NCBI RefSeq assembly: GCF_023639785.1
Contig: NZ_CP098325.1
Coordinates: forward strand, 186,001 to 250,000
Length of the DNA stretch: 64,000 nucleotides
Direction: 5' to 3'
Source of the DNA: Leclercia adecarboxylata
Lineage (GTDB): Bacteria > Pseudomonadota > Gammaproteobacteria > Enterobacterales > Enterobacteriaceae
Position 1 is the stretch's first letter. Each line of letters opens with the position of its first letter. Shown one piece after another: positions 22,829-34,022 of the stretch. The position numbers were made by a program, and so were the translations under genes. Below the pieces are notes generated by a model. That model made no database searches and was not told where the DNA came from. It was given only the letters and a program-made list of their open reading frames with translations.

Positions 22829-23134
22829 TCACTCCAGCAGTTTGAGGGCTTTTTCCAGGACGGCATCACCTTTCATCATGCCGTAATCCATCATGTCGAT
22901 AACCGCGACCTTTTTACCCAGTGGTTCAGCCTGAGCCTGGAGATTATTAAGTTCGTATTTGACCTGCGGGCCAAGCAACACAATGTCGGCTGCGGCGATC
23001 TCATCTTTAAACTCAGCAACCGGTACAGCTTTAATGGTTACCTCGACCCCTTTTTTCTGCGCGGCGTCTTTCATGCGTTGAACCAGCATGCTGGTGGACA
23101 TTCCCGCTGCACAGCATAAAACGATGTTCTTCAT
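22829..23134 (-). CDS. PTS lactose/cellobiose-type IIB component
   Basis: This 101-residue cytoplasmic protein is of the ChbB/LacE-IIB family. The active-site cysteine is C8 in the P-loop CCAAGMSTSMLV. I prefer the ATG at 23134 (MKNIVLCC), with GAGG seven bases upstream, over an earlier TTG at 23146. It would pass phosphate from the IIA to a sugar held by a IIC, but no IIC is visible. It leads the two-gene unit. Upstream lie a CRP-like site and a LacI-family-like palindrome. Confidence 0.88.
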   Translation of the reverse strand: MKNIVLCCAAGMSTSMLVQRMKDAAQKKGVEVTIKAVPVAEFKDEIAAADIVLLGPQVKYELNNLQAQAEPLGKKVAVIDMMDYGMMKGDAVLEKALKLLE

Positions 23135-23210
23135 AGTCAGCCTCAATGTACATGTGTTTATTGATAATTATCCCGCACCGTCCGCTTCGACAACCGCGTT
23201 ACCGCGATTG

Positions 23211-23226
23211 TGTGTGAGTCATCACA
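23211..23226. promoter_or_regulatory. CRP-like site upstream of the PTS IIB-IIA genes
   Basis: TGTGT-GAGTCA-TCACA matches the CRP consensus halves TGTGA and TCACA with the correct six-base spacing; one half-site base differs. It lies 77 bases before the IIB start, a plausible activating position. Confidence 0.5.
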
Positions 23227-23244
23227 AAGAAACCTGCATTTTCT

Positions 23245-23256
23245 GAAACCGGTTAC
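23245..23256. promoter_or_regulatory. LacI/GalR-family-like operator palindrome
   Basis: GAAACCGGTTAC is a near-perfect palindrome with the central CG step typical of LacI/GalR-family operators. No such regulator is encoded nearby, so it would act in trans if real. Confidence 0.3.
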
Positions 23257-23342
23257 AACTGTTACAGAACAAGGAAAGGCAGGGCGAAACGAGGAAGAAG
23301 CTTTCCGCCCTGGTCAGCATCCCCTGCTGACGAAATAAGAGT

Positions 23343-23375
23343 AAAAAATCCGGGCACAGTATGACAATGGCCCGT
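23343..23375 (-). terminator. Terminator of the thi operon
   Basis: Read leftward, CGGGC and GCCCG form an imperfect stem around a long loop, followed by a T tract (the A-run at 23343-23348). It lies about 50 bases beyond the thiH stop and separates thi from the PTS pair. Confidence 0.6.
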
Positions 23376-23426
23376 TGATGAGGTTACGTGACGCCTCGTA
23401 ATAACTTCATCCTGTTACCGCTTTTT

Positions 23427-24560
23427 TCAGCCCGGTTGCGAGGCGCGTCCCAGCCAGCTGTCCCAGTCTTTCCAGACAGGTTGCAATCCCTGCAGGCTGA
23501 GCGCCGCGGCAACCTCCTCCGGACGACGGTTGTCGTGCGGCGCAAATTGCTCCAGCTCGGGATGGTCATCGGCATAGCCGCCAGGCTGCGTTTTTGAAAA
23601 GGCGCTGACGTTATTAATCGCCAGAGGAATAACGCGATCGCGAAATGCAGGGGATTCCCGGGTCGACAGCGACAGCTCTGCCTCTGGTGCCAGCAGGCGA
23701 AACGCGCAAATGGTCTGCACCAGCTGGCGTTCATCCATGATCGACGCGGGCTGGATCCCCCCGGCGCAGGGGCGCAGCCGTGGAAAAGAGATCGAGTACC
23801 GGCTCTGCCAGTAGTGCTGCTGGAGCCACAGCAAATGCTCCGCCACCATAAAGTTGTCCACCCGCCAGCTGTCCGAGAGCCCGGTCAGTGCCCCGAGACC
23901 GATCTTGTCGATCCCGGCGCGGCCCAGCCGATCCGGGGTCTCAAGTCGCCAGAAGAAGTCCTGCTTTTTACCCTTCAGATGGTGGTGGGCATACACCGCT
24001 TCGTGATAGGTCTCCTGATAGACCAGCACGCCATCCAGCCCCAGCGTTTTCAGCTCGCCATACTCTGCCTCTGACAGGGGCTGAACTTCCATCTGTAAAG
24101 AGGCGAACTGACGGCGAATAGCGGGCATATGGCGGCGAAAATAGTCCATCCCGACTTTAGTCTGATGTTCACCCGTGACCAGCAGCAGATGCTCAAAACC
24201 CATTTTACGGATAGCGGCACACTCCCGGGCAATCTCGTTTTCATCCAGGGTTTTGCGCTTGATGTGGTTGCTCATTGAGAAACCACAGTAAGTGCAGTCG
24301 TTCGCGCAGAGGTTGGAGAGGTAGAGCGGAACATAAAAGCTCACCGTGTTGCCAAAGCGCTGGCGGGTAAGGCGCTGCGCCCGCTGCGCCATCTGCTCCA
24401 GATAGCCGCTGGCGGCAGGGGAGAGCAGGGCCATCATATCCTCGCGGGTCGGCTGACGAGCGTTTAAAGCCCGCTCCACGTCCGCAGGGGTTTTACCGTT
24501 GATGCGCAGGCGTATATCGTCCCAGTCGAGCTGGCGCCAGCGTTCGGTAAAGGTTTTCAT
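23427..24560 (-). CDS. thiH: ThiH, tyrosine lyase (radical SAM)
   Basis: This 377-residue enzyme cleaves tyrosine to p-cresol and dehydroglycine, the glycine-derived precursor of the thiazole ring. The radical-SAM cluster motif is [10 protein letters not shown] (CxxxCxxC). Its start overlaps the thiG stop by four bases (ATGA), fitting the known ThiG-ThiH complex. The length is that of the E. coli enzyme. An anaerobe-compatible ThiH, and not a ThiO oxidase, supplies the imine here. Confidence 0.97.
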   Translation of the reverse strand: MKTFTERWRQLDWDDIRLRINGKTPADVERALNARQPTREDMMALLSPAASGYLEQMAQRAQRLTRQRFGNTVSFYVPLYLSNLCANDCTYCGFSMSNHIKRKTLDENEIARECAAIRKMGFEHLLLVTGEHQTKVGMDYFRRHMPAIRRQFASLQMEVQPLSEAEYGELKTLGLDGVLVYQETYHEAVYAHHHLKGKKQDFFWRLETPDRLGRAGIDKIGLGALTGLSDSWRVDNFMVAEHLLWLQQHYWQSRYSISFPRLRPCAGGIQPASIMDERQLVQTICAFRLLAPEAELSLSTRESPAFRDRVIPLAINNVSAFSKTQPGGYADDHPELEQFAPHDNRRPEEVAAALSLQGLQPVWKDWDSWLGRASQPG

Positions 24561-25327
24561 GATAGCGCCTCCAGAAACCCGGTTAACGGGCTGGTGGCAT
24601 GGGCTTCAACGCTTCGGGTGCCGGGGCCAGACTGGCGAGCCAGCACGCCGGCCTCCACGGCAAGACGAAACGCCCGTGCCATCGTAACCGGATCGTCCGC
24701 GACCGCAATGGCGGTATTGACCAGCACGGCGTCGGCACCCATTTCCAGCGCCTGCGCAGCGTGGCTGGGCACTCCGATCCCGGCATCGACGATCACCGGC
24801 ACGGTCGCCTGCTGAATGATAATCTCCAGCATCGCCCGGGTTTCCAGCCCCTGATTGGAGCCTATCGGTGCGCCGAGCGGCATTACCGCCGCACAGCCAG
24901 CCTCTTCGAGCCGTTTGCACAGCACCGGATCGGCACCACAGTAGGGCAGTACCGTGAACCCCTCTTTTACCAGCCTCTCCGCCGCTTTCAGCGTCTCGAT
25001 GGGGTCGGGCAGCAGCCAGCGGGCATCGGGATGGATCTCAAGCTTAAGCCAGTGCGTTCCCAGCGCCTCGCGTGCCAGCCGGGCAGCGAAAACCGCCTCT
25101 TCCGCAGTTTTGGCCCCAGAGGTGTTGGGCAGCAGGCTCACGCCCGCCTCCAGCAGCGGCGCCAGGATAGCGTCGTTGTGATGACGCAGATCGACCCGCT
25201 TCATCGCCAGCGTCACCAGTTGGCTGCCGCTCTCGCGAATGGCATCCACCATCAGCTGCGGCGAGGCGAATTTGCCGGTGCCGGTAAACAGATGTGAATC
25301 AAAGGTTTTATCAGCAATACGTAACAT
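24557..25327 (-). CDS. thiG: ThiG, thiazole synthase
   Basis: This 256-residue TIM-barrel enzyme joins deoxyxylulose phosphate, dehydroglycine and the ThiS thiocarboxylate into the thiazole phosphate. Lysine 95 in LKLEIHPD is the expected Schiff-base residue. Phosphate-binding glycines occur in [21 protein letters not shown] place the start at 25327 ([13 protein letters not shown]), one base after the thiS stop; five further codons upstream are open but would overlap thiS. Confidence 0.97.
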   Translation of the reverse strand: MLRIADKTFDSHLFTGTGKFASPQLMVDAIRESGSQLVTLAMKRVDLRHHNDAILAPLLEAGVSLLPNTSGAKTAEEAVFAARLAREALGTHWLKLEIHPDARWLLPDPIETLKAAERLVKEGFTVLPYCGADPVLCKRLEEAGCAAVMPLGAPIGSNQGLETRAMLEIIIQQATVPVIVDAGIGVPSHAAQALEMGADAVLVNTAIAVADDPVTMARAFRLAVEAGVLARQSGPGTRSVEAHATSPLTGFLEALS

Positions 25328-25328
25328 C

Positions 25329-25529
25329 TCAGCCTCCGGCAATCACCTGAAAGAGCAGGATCTGATCGCCTTCGCGCACCTGCTGTTTTTCCCACTGCTC
25401 GCGCGGCAGGATCTGTTGATTCAGGGCCAGTGCGACCCCGGGTTTTAACTGGCGTAGCTGGGAGAGTAGGGTGGCGACGCTTATGCCTTCCACGCACTGC
25501 ATCGGTTCGTCGTTAAACTGGATCCGCAT
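25329..25529 (-). CDS. thiS: ThiS, sulfur carrier protein
   Basis: This 66-residue ubiquitin-fold protein has the C-terminal Gly-Gly (LLFQVIAGG) adenylated by ThiF and converted to a thiocarboxylate. I chose the ATG at 25529 ([12 protein letters not shown]) because it gives the usual length; it overlaps the end of thiF by 17 bases. A longer open frame back to 25634 is only thiF read in another frame. Confidence 0.96.
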   Translation of the reverse strand: MRIQFNDEPMQCVEGISVATLLSQLRQLKPGVALALNQQILPREQWEKQQVREGDQILLFQVIAGG

Positions 25530-26268
25530 GCTGCCCCCCACACACCTGACAGCCGCTGGCGCGTTGCAAAGCCAGCTGTCGCCAGCTGCCAGCCCGGGCG
25601 TCGAACAGACGTAGCGTATTGCGCGTGGTCTCAATGCCGCTCAGCAGCTTGATCGCCTCCAGCGCCTGCAGGGTGCCCATCACGCCGACCACCGGCCCGA
25701 CAACACCGGCAGTGCGGCAGTTGCGCTGCGGCTCCTCATCGTCCGGCCACAGGCAGCGGTAGCAGCCCTGCGTCCACGGCGGCGTCAGCACCATCATCTG
25801 TCCCCCAAAGCCCACGGCGCTGGCGGTGATGAGCGGAGTGTTGAGCATCACGCAGGCGGCGTTGATCGCCTGGCGGGTCGCCATGTTATCGGTGCAGTCC
25901 AGCACCACGTCGGCGCGGGCGATCTCCTCCTGTAGCGCGTTGCCTTCCAGCCGGGCCTGAAGGGCAATCAGCCGGATATCGGGATTAAGCTGCTGCAGAC
26001 GACGCTGTGTCACCTGCGCTTTCGGCTGGGCAATATCGTCCGTGGTGAAGAGGATCTGCCGCTGCAAATTACTCAGATGCACCTCGTCATCGTCGGCCAG
26101 CACCAGGGTGCCGATCCCGGCTCCGGCCAGATACAGCGCGGCCGGGGCGCCCAGCCCGCCGAGGCCAACCAGCAGCACCCGGCTGGCGAGCAGCTTTTGC
26201 TGCCCGTCGATGGCGATATCGTCCAGCAGGATCTGGCGGCTGTAGCGCATAAAGTCACGATCGTTCAT
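25513..26268 (-). CDS. thiF: ThiF, ThiS adenylyltransferase
   Basis: This 251-residue E1-like enzyme activates the ThiS C-terminus with ATP. The nucleotide-binding motif is [19 protein letters not shown], zinc-binding CxxC pairs are CYRC and CQVC, and the conserved cysteine lies in [11 protein letters not shown]. It overlaps thiE upstream and thiS downstream, so thiE, thiF, thiS, thiG and thiH form a tightly coupled chain. Confidence 0.96.
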   Translation of the reverse strand: MNDRDFMRYSRQILLDDIAIDGQQKLLASRVLLVGLGGLGAPAALYLAGAGIGTLVLADDDEVHLSNLQRQILFTTDDIAQPKAQVTQRRLQQLNPDIRLIALQARLEGNALQEEIARADVVLDCTDNMATRQAINAACVMLNTPLITASAVGFGGQMMVLTPPWTQGCYRCLWPDDEEPQRNCRTAGVVGPVVGVMGTLQALEAIKLLSGIETTRNTLRLFDARAGSWRQLALQRASGCQVCGGQHADPV

Positions 26269-26895
26269 CGCCAGCCCCCGCCAGATCCAGTAGCTGCGCC
26301 GTCGCCGCTTGCCAGTCGTCGGCCTGCGTGATGGCGCTCACCACCGCAATGCTTCCCACGCCAGTCGCCAGTACCGCAGGGGCGCGTTCGAGGCTGATAC
26401 CGCCGATGGCGACGGTAGGGTAATCCCCGAGCCGTTCGATATGGCGTGCCAGCTGTTCGAGACCTTGCGGAGCTGAGGGCATCTGCTTGGTCTGGGTTGG
26501 GAAAACGTGCCCCAGAGCGATGTAAGACGGGCGGGCCGCCAGCGCCACATCGATCTCCATATCGTCATGCGTCGACACGCCAAGACGCAAACCGGCGGCG
26601 CGAATGGCCTCCAGGTCGGTAGCCTGCAGATCCTCCTGGCCCAGATGCACGCCGTAAGCCTGATGCTTAATCGCCAGACGCCAGTAGTCATTAATAAACA
26701 GGCGGGCGTCATAGCGACGCCCCAGGGCAATAGCCGCGATGACGTCGGCCTCGACCTCGTCGTCCTGTTTATCCTTGATGCGCAGCTGAAGGGTTTTTAC
26801 GCCAGCGGCCAGAAGACGCTCAATCCACGCCACGCTGTCGACTACCGGGTAAAGCCCCAGACGAAAGGGCACTGCCGGAAAGTTGGGCTGATACA

Positions 26896-26896
<1 letters not shown>
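26255..26896 (-). CDS. thiE: ThiE, thiamine phosphate synthase
   Basis: This 213-residue TIM-barrel enzyme couples the HMP-pyrophosphate and thiazole phosphate moieties into thiamine monophosphate. Recognisable elements are [37 protein letters not shown] and the phosphate loop AIGGIS. Its start codon overlaps the thiC stop at 26896, and its 3' end overlaps thiF by 14 bases. Confidence 0.97.
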
Positions 26897-29007
<2,111 letters not shown>

Positions 29008-29029
29008 TTACGCGTTAACGAGAAATAAC

Positions 29030-29527
29030 TCAAGCCGGTCGGGCGACGTTATCTTCGTTGCTTGCTTTCAGATTGTGATCCAGCGCGAGGGCGATCAGGT
29101 TGTCTTCCAGCGTAAATCGTTGCGCCAGCGCCTCGCCGATATCAGAGAGCGCCTGCTGAAATTCCAGATAATTGTCCTGATCGATGGCATTTTCGAGCGT
29201 GGAGTCGTAATAATCCATGATTTGCTGAGTGTTGGCTTCCAGCAGAGGGTAGAGTTTCGTGGCCGCTAAAAACGGGCTGTTACCTTCCATTTCACTGATA
29301 ATGCGTTCATAAATATTGAAATGGCCGTTGGAAAGGTAGTCGACCAGGCTCTGGCAAAAATCGTCCAGCGCTTTTTCATTGAGGCGCATGTAGGACTCTT
29401 TACCCGGTTTAATGCCAACGAGGTTGTAGTAGGCAACGAGCAGATGTTTACGCACGTGCAGCCAGCGATCGACCAGTTTGTTACTTCCACCAACGCGCTC
29501 TGTCAGGTTTTCTAGCTGGTTTAGCAT
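29030..29527 (-). CDS. rsd: Rsd, anti-sigma-70 factor
   Basis: This 165-residue all-helical protein binds sigma-70 region 4 in stationary phase and frees core polymerase for other sigma factors. It is related to AlgQ. The start at 29527 (MLNQLENLTERVGGSNKLVD) is chosen over upstream in-frame codons that fall in the divergent promoter region with nudC. Gene order rsd, nudC, hemE is as in E. coli. Confidence 0.96.
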   Translation of the reverse strand: MLNQLENLTERVGGSNKLVDRWLHVRKHLLVAYYNLVGIKPGKESYMRLNEKALDDFCQSLVDYLSNGHFNIYERIISEMEGNSPFLAATKLYPLLEANTQQIMDYYDSTLENAIDQDNYLEFQQALSDIGEALAQRFTLEDNLIALALDHNLKASNEDNVARPA

Positions 29528-29622
29528 GTTTGACTCCGCAAGGTTAAGATTAAAAGCTGCCCACCCAAAATGTAATAGTATTGTTACCAACATGCCTGTG
29601 AAGCAAAGGTAGTGCAATAGAT

Positions 29623-30396
29623 ATGGATCGTATAATTGAAAAATCGGATCGCGGCTGGTGGTTAATCAGCCATGATCAAAAATTATGGTTGCCCGGTGGT
29701 GAATTACCACATGGCGAAGCCGGAAATTTCGATCTTGCGGGTCAACCCGCATTAAAAATTGGCGAGTGGCAGGGCGATTCTGTGTGGTTGATCCAACAAA
29801 ATCGTCGTCACGATATGGGCTCGGTACGCCAGGTGCTCGATCTTGATGTCGGCCTCTTCCAGCTGGCCGGTCGCGCTGTGCAGTTGGCCGAGTTTTATCG
29901 CTCGCATAAATACTGCGGCTACTGCGGACACACCATGCACCCCAGTAAAACCGAATGGGCCATGCTCTGCAGCCACTGCCGCGAACGCTATTACCCGCAA
30001 ATCGCGCCCTGTATCATCGTCGCCATCCGCCGTGAAGACACCCTCTTACTGGCGCAACATACCCGCCATCGCAACGGGGTCCATACCGTGCTGGCCGGGT
30101 TTGTCGAAGTGGGCGAAACGCTGGAGCAGGCCGTCGTGCGTGAAGTGATGGAGGAGAGCGGTATCAGGGTGAAGAACCTGCGCTATGTCACCTCCCAGCC
30201 GTGGCCGTTCCCGCAGTCGCTGATGACCGCCTTTATGGCCGAGTATGACAGCGGCGAGATCGTCATCGATCCGAAAGAGTTGCTGTCAGCCGACTGGTAT
30301 CGCTACGACGATTTACCGCTGCTCCCGCCACCCGGCACCGTGGCCCGCCGCCTGATAGAAGATACCGTGGCAATGTGTCGGGCTGACGATATCTGA
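29623..30396 (+). CDS. nudC: NudC, NAD-capped RNA / NADH hydrolase
   Basis: This 257-residue Nudix enzyme removes NAD caps from RNA and also cleaves NADH. The zinc ribbon has cysteine pairs CGYCGH and CSHC near residues 98-119. The Nudix box is [20 protein letters not shown] followed by SGI, and SQPWPFPQS is the NudC-specific motif that reads the dinucleotide. It is divergent from rsd with 95 bases between. Confidence 0.97.
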   Translation: MDRIIEKSDRGWWLISHDQKLWLPGGELPHGEAGNFDLAGQPALKIGEWQGDSVWLIQQNRRHDMGSVRQVLDLDVGLFQLAGRAVQLAEFYRSHKYCGYCGHTMHPSKTEWAMLCSHCRERYYPQIAPCIIVAIRREDTLLLAQHTRHRNGVHTVLAGFVEVGETLEQAVVREVMEESGIRVKNLRYVTSQPWPFPQSLMTAFMAEYDSGEIVIDPKELLSADWYRYDDLPLLPPPGTVARRLIEDTVAMCRADDI

Positions 30397-30438
30397 GACG
30401 TGATACACTGGGAATAAGACGCTTAAGGAACTGCAAAA

Positions 30439-31503
30439 ATGACCGAACTGAAGAACGATCGTTATCTGCGTGCGCTGCTGCGCCAACCCGTTGATATCAC
30501 CCCGGTATGGATGATGCGCCAGGCGGGCCGCTATTTACCGGAATATAAAGCCACGCGCGCGCAGGCGGGTGATTTTATGTCGCTGTGCAAAAATGCGGAG
30601 CTGGCCTGTGAAGTGACCCTTCAGCCGCTGCGCCGCTATCCGCTGGACGCGGCGATCCTCTTCTCAGACATCCTGACCATCCCGGATGCGATGGGGTTGG
30701 GTCTGTACTTTGAAACCGGCGAGGGCCCGCGCTTCTCTTCTCCCATCAAGAGCAAAGCGGATATCGACAATCTGCCGATCCCGGACCCGGAGCAGGAGCT
30801 CGGTTATGTGATGAACGCGGTGCGCACTATTCGCCGCGAGCTGAAAGGCGAAGTGCCGCTGATTGGTTTCTCCGGCAGCCCGTGGACGCTGGCAACCTAC
30901 ATGATTGAAGGCGGCAGCAGCAAAGCCTTTACCGTTATCAAGAAGATGATGTATGCCGATCCGCTGGCGTTGCATGCCCTGCTCGATAAGCTGGCGAAAA
31001 GCGTCACCCTCTATCTGAACGCGCAAATTAAAGCGGGCGCGCAGTCGGTAATGATCTTCGATACCTGGGGCGGGGTGCTGACGGGCCGCGATTATCAGCA
31101 GTTCTCGCTCTATTACATGCATAAAATCGTCGATGGCCTGCTGCGTGAAAACGAAGGCCGCCGCGTGCCGGTAACGCTGTTTACCAAAGGCGGAGGCCAG
31201 TGGCTGGAAGCAATGGCAGAAACCGGCTGTGATGCCCTGGGCCTTGACTGGACTACCGATATCGCCGATGCGCGCCGTCGCGTGGGTGACAAAGTCGCCC
31301 TGCAGGGCAACATGGATCCGTCTATGCTCTATGCTCCGGCCGCCCGTATTGAAGAAGAAGTCTCGACCATTCTGGCAGGCTTCGGTCAGGGCGAGGGCCA
31401 TGTCTTTAACCTGGGGCACGGTATTCATCAGGATGTTCCGCCAGAGCATGCAGGCGTGTTTGTGGAGGCGGTACACCGACTTTCTGCCCAGTATCACCCG
31501 TAA
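30439..31503 (+). CDS. hemE: HemE, uroporphyrinogen decarboxylase
   Basis: This 354-residue cytosolic enzyme removes four carboxyl groups from uroporphyrinogen III to give coproporphyrinogen III in haem synthesis. The invariant N-terminal motif [15 protein letters not shown] and the [17 protein letters not shown] region are present. It is preceded by AAGGAA and followed nine bases later by nfi. Confidence 0.98.
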   Translation: MTELKNDRYLRALLRQPVDITPVWMMRQAGRYLPEYKATRAQAGDFMSLCKNAELACEVTLQPLRRYPLDAAILFSDILTIPDAMGLGLYFETGEGPRFSSPIKSKADIDNLPIPDPEQELGYVMNAVRTIRRELKGEVPLIGFSGSPWTLATYMIEGGSSKAFTVIKKMMYADPLALHALLDKLAKSVTLYLNAQIKAGAQSVMIFDTWGGVLTGRDYQQFSLYYMHKIVDGLLRENEGRRVPVTLFTKGGGQWLEAMAETGCDALGLDWTTDIADARRRVGDKVALQGNMDPSMLYAPAARIEEEVSTILAGFGQGEGHVFNLGHGIHQDVPPEHAGVFVEAVHRLSAQYHP

Positions 31504-31512
31504 GGAGTCGTT

Positions 31513-32184
31513 ATGGATCTTGCGTCACTTCGCGCTCAACAACTTGAACTCGCTGCGTCTGTATCCCGTGAGGATCGTCTGGATAAAGACCCGCCCCAGC
31601 TGATTGCGGGGGCCGATGTCGGGTTTGAGCAGGGCGGAGAGGTGACGCGGGCGGCAATAGTGCTCCTGACGTACCCCGATCTGGAGCTGGTCGAGCACCA
31701 GGTGGCGCGCATCGCCACCACCATGCCGTATATTCCCGGCTTCCTCTCTTTTCGTGAGTATCCCGCGCTGCTGGCCGCGTGGGATCAGCTCTCGCAAAAA
31801 CCCGATCTGCTTTTCGTCGATGGGCACGGCATCTCTCATCCGCGTCGTCTCGGCGTCGCCAGCCATTTTGGTCTGCTGGTGGATGTGCCGACCATCGGCG
31901 TGGCGAAAAAACGCCTCTGCGGCAAGTTTGAGCCGCTGTCGCCCGAACCCGGCGCGCTGGCACCGCTAATGGATAAAGGCGAGCAGCTGGCGTGGGTCTG
32001 GCGCAGCAAAGCCCGTTGCAACCCGCTGTTCGTCGCTACTGGCCATCGCGTCAGTACCGATAGCGCCCTGGCGTGGGTCCAGCGCTGTATGCGGGGCTAC
32101 CGGCTGCCGGAACCGACCCGCTGGGCCGATGCGGTAGCTTCCGGTCGCCCGGCTTTTGTTCGTTGGCAGGAAATTCAGCGCTGA
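31513..32184 (+). CDS. nfi: Nfi, endonuclease V
   Basis: This 223-residue repair nuclease cuts the second bond 3' of deoxyinosine and other deaminated bases. The metal-binding aspartate is in [12 protein letters not shown], with [15 protein letters not shown] and [18 protein letters not shown] as the other conserved blocks. It has its own AAGGAG site nine bases after hemE and probably shares its transcript. Confidence 0.97.
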   Translation: MDLASLRAQQLELAASVSREDRLDKDPPQLIAGADVGFEQGGEVTRAAIVLLTYPDLELVEHQVARIATTMPYIPGFLSFREYPALLAAWDQLSQKPDLLFVDGHGISHPRRLGVASHFGLLVDVPTIGVAKKRLCGKFEPLSPEPGALAPLMDKGEQLAWVWRSKARCNPLFVATGHRVSTDSALAWVQRCMRGYRLPEPTRWADAVASGRPAFVRWQEIQR

Positions 32185-32225
32185 TTCAGGTAAACTGCGG
32201 CCAATTTTCGATTCGAGACATCATC

Positions 32226-32816
32226 ATGTTACAAAACCCGATTCACCTGCGCCTTGAAAAGCTGGAAAGCTGGCAGCACGTCACTTTTATGGCCTGTCTG
32301 TGCGAACGTATGTATCCGAACTACGCCATGTTCTGCAAGCAGACTGAATTTGGTGATGGTCAACTGTATCGCCGTATTCTCGATCTGGTATGGGAAACGC
32401 TGACGGTCAAAGATGCGAAGGTGAACTTCGACTCCCAGCTCGATAAGCTGGAAGAGGCGATCCCGGTTGCCGATGACTATGATGTCTATGGCGTCTACCC
32501 GGCCATTGATGCCTGTGTGGCCCTAAGTGAACTGATTCACTCGCGTCTGAGTGGCGAAACTCTGGAACATGCCATCGAAGTCAGCAAGGCCTCTATCACC
32601 ACTGTGGCGATGCTGGAAATGACTCAGGCAGAACGTGAAATGACCGATGAAGAGCTCCGTCTGAACCCGGCCGTTGAGCAGGAATGGGACATCCAGTGGG
32701 AAATTTTCCGATTGCTGGCCGAGTGTGAAGAACGCGATATCGAACTGATTAAAGGTCTGCGTGCAGACTTGCGTGAGGCAGGCGAGAGTAACATTGGTAT
32801 AAATCTTAACCAGTGA
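32226..32816 (+). CDS. yjaG: YjaG, DUF416 family protein
   Basis: This 196-residue, probably cytosolic, mainly helical protein is of unknown function. It is recognised from the E. coli order nfi-yjaG-hupA and its start MLQNPIHLRLEKLESWQHVT. I prefer the ATG at 32226; an in-frame extension to 32073 lies inside nfi. Acidic and conserved segments include DVYGVYPAIDACVALSELIH. No catalytic motif is evident. Confidence 0.93.
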   Translation: MLQNPIHLRLEKLESWQHVTFMACLCERMYPNYAMFCKQTEFGDGQLYRRILDLVWETLTVKDAKVNFDSQLDKLEEAIPVADDYDVYGVYPAIDACVALSELIHSRLSGETLEHAIEVSKASITTVAMLEMTQAEREMTDEELRLNPAVEQEWDIQWEIFRLLAECEERDIELIKGLRADLREAGESNIGINLNQ

Positions 32817-33002
32817 GACAACAAAACGTGATTTAACGCCTGTTTTGTCATGCCTCTACTCTTCCCTTCTGCCCCCCGTCTGGTCTACATTTGGGGGGCG
32901 AAAATAAGTGGCTATCGGTGCGTGTATGCAGGAGAGTGCTTTTTTGGCATTTTCGTCGCACTCGATGCTTAGCAAGCGATAAACACATTGAAAGGATAAC
33001 TT

Positions 33003-33275
33003 ATGAACAAGACTCAACTGATTGATGTAATTGCGGACAAAGCTGACCTGTCTAAAGTACAGGCTAAAGCTGCTCTGGAATCCACCCTGGCTGCAATTAC
33101 TGAGTCTCTGAAAGAAGGCGATGCTGTACAACTGGTAGGTTTCGGTACCTTCAAAGTGAACCACCGCGCTGAGCGTACTGGCCGCAACCCGCAGACCGGT
33201 AAAGAAATCAAAATCGCTGCAGCTAACGTGCCAGCATTTGTTTCTGGCAAAGCACTGAAAGACGCAGTTAAGTAA
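33003..33275 (+). CDS. hupA: HupA, HU alpha nucleoid protein
   Basis: This 90-residue histone-like DNA-bending protein pairs with HupB. It begins [18 protein letters not shown] and has the DNA-binding arm around [20 protein letters not shown], whose proline intercalates into the minor groove. Codon use is that of a highly expressed gene. The 186-base upstream gap (32817-33002) has no gene and must hold its promoter, which I could not define. Confidence 0.98.
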   Translation: MNKTQLIDVIADKADLSKVQAKAALESTLAAITESLKEGDAVQLVGFGTFKVNHRAERTGRNPQTGKEIKIAAANVPAFVSGKALKDAVK

Positions 33276-33286
33276 GCCGCGTAGCA

Positions 33287-33979
33287 GTGAACAGTTTTAT
33301 CGAGGGGGCGGTTTCGCCCCTTTTGTCTGTCTGGCGGCATGTCCTGGCGCTGGCGGGCGTGCTTGTACTGACCGCCTGTAGTCATGACTCCTCCCTGCCG
33401 CCCTTTACCGCCAGCGGCTACGCTGACAATCAGGGCGCTGTACGCGTCTGGCGCAAAGATTCAGACGACGAAGTGCATCTCCTCTCCGCTTTTAGCCCCT
33501 GGCATAGCGGCAGTACCACCACCAGTGAATACCGCTGGCAGGGCGATACGCTCGCTTATATCGACGTGAACATCTACAGCAAAGTCCCCGAGCACGTGCG
33601 GGTACGTTTTGACGACCACGGTGAGCTGAGCTTTATGCAGCGCGAAATCGGTGGTCTTAAACAGCAGCTCTCTACCGATCAAATCGAGCTTTACCGCTAC
33701 CGGGCTAATCAAATTCGCCAGACCAGCGACGCGCTGAGACAGGGAAGAGTGGTGCTTTATCAGGGGCGCTGGCATGCCGACGGCACGGTTACCACGTGCG
33801 AAGGCCAGACCCTGAAGCCGGATCTCGATAGTTGGGCAACGGGACACATTGCACGCCGTCAGAGCCATTCCTCTATGGAAGTGAGCGTGGCGTGGCTGGA
33901 AGCGCCTGAAGGGTCACAGCTGCTGCTGGTGGCTAACGAAGATTTCTGTACCTGGCAGCCGACAGAGAAAAGTTTTTAA
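33287..33979 (+). CDS. yjaH: YjaH, DUF1481 lipoprotein
   Basis: This 230-residue predicted lipoprotein has a signal sequence through residue 30 and lipobox LTAC, giving Cys31 as the lipidated residue. Ser-His at +2/+3 suggests the outer membrane. It continues with a soluble domain of unknown function. The GTG start at 33287 lies 11 bases after hupA. Codons for residues 5-13 coincide with a terminator-like hairpin (33303-33324). In E. coli zraPSR follows before purD; here purD is the immediate convergent neighbour. Confidence 0.9.
   Translation: MNSFIEGAVSPLLSVWRHVLALAGVLVLTACSHDSSLPPFTASGYADNQGAVRVWRKDSDDEVHLLSAFSPWHSGSTTTSEYRWQGDTLAYIDVNIYSKVPEHVRVRFDDHGELSFMQREIGGLKQQLSTDQIELYRYRANQIRQTSDALRQGRVVLYQGRWHADGTVTTCEGQTLKPDLDSWATGHIARRQSHSSMEVSVAWLEAPEGSQLLLVANEDFCTWQPTEKSF
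33303..33325 (+). terminator. hupA terminator inside the yjaH start region
   Basis: GGGGCG and CGCCCC form a six-base-pair GC stem with a GTTT loop followed by TTTT. It lies 28 bases after the hupA stop and overlaps codons 6-13 of yjaH. Confidence 0.65.
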
Positions 33980-33981
33980 GT

Positions 33982-34017
33982 CCCTCTCCCCTGTGAGGAG
34001 AGGGTTAAGGTGAGGAG
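33982..34017. repeat. CCCTCTCCC-type palindrome, copy 1
   Basis: CCCTCTCC pairs with GGAGAGGG and is followed by the asymmetric tail TTAAGGTGAGGA. It lies in the short gap between the convergent genes yjaH and purD. Similar elements are at 46825-46862 and 48631-48664. Confidence 0.75.
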
Positions 34018-34022
34018 AAAAA

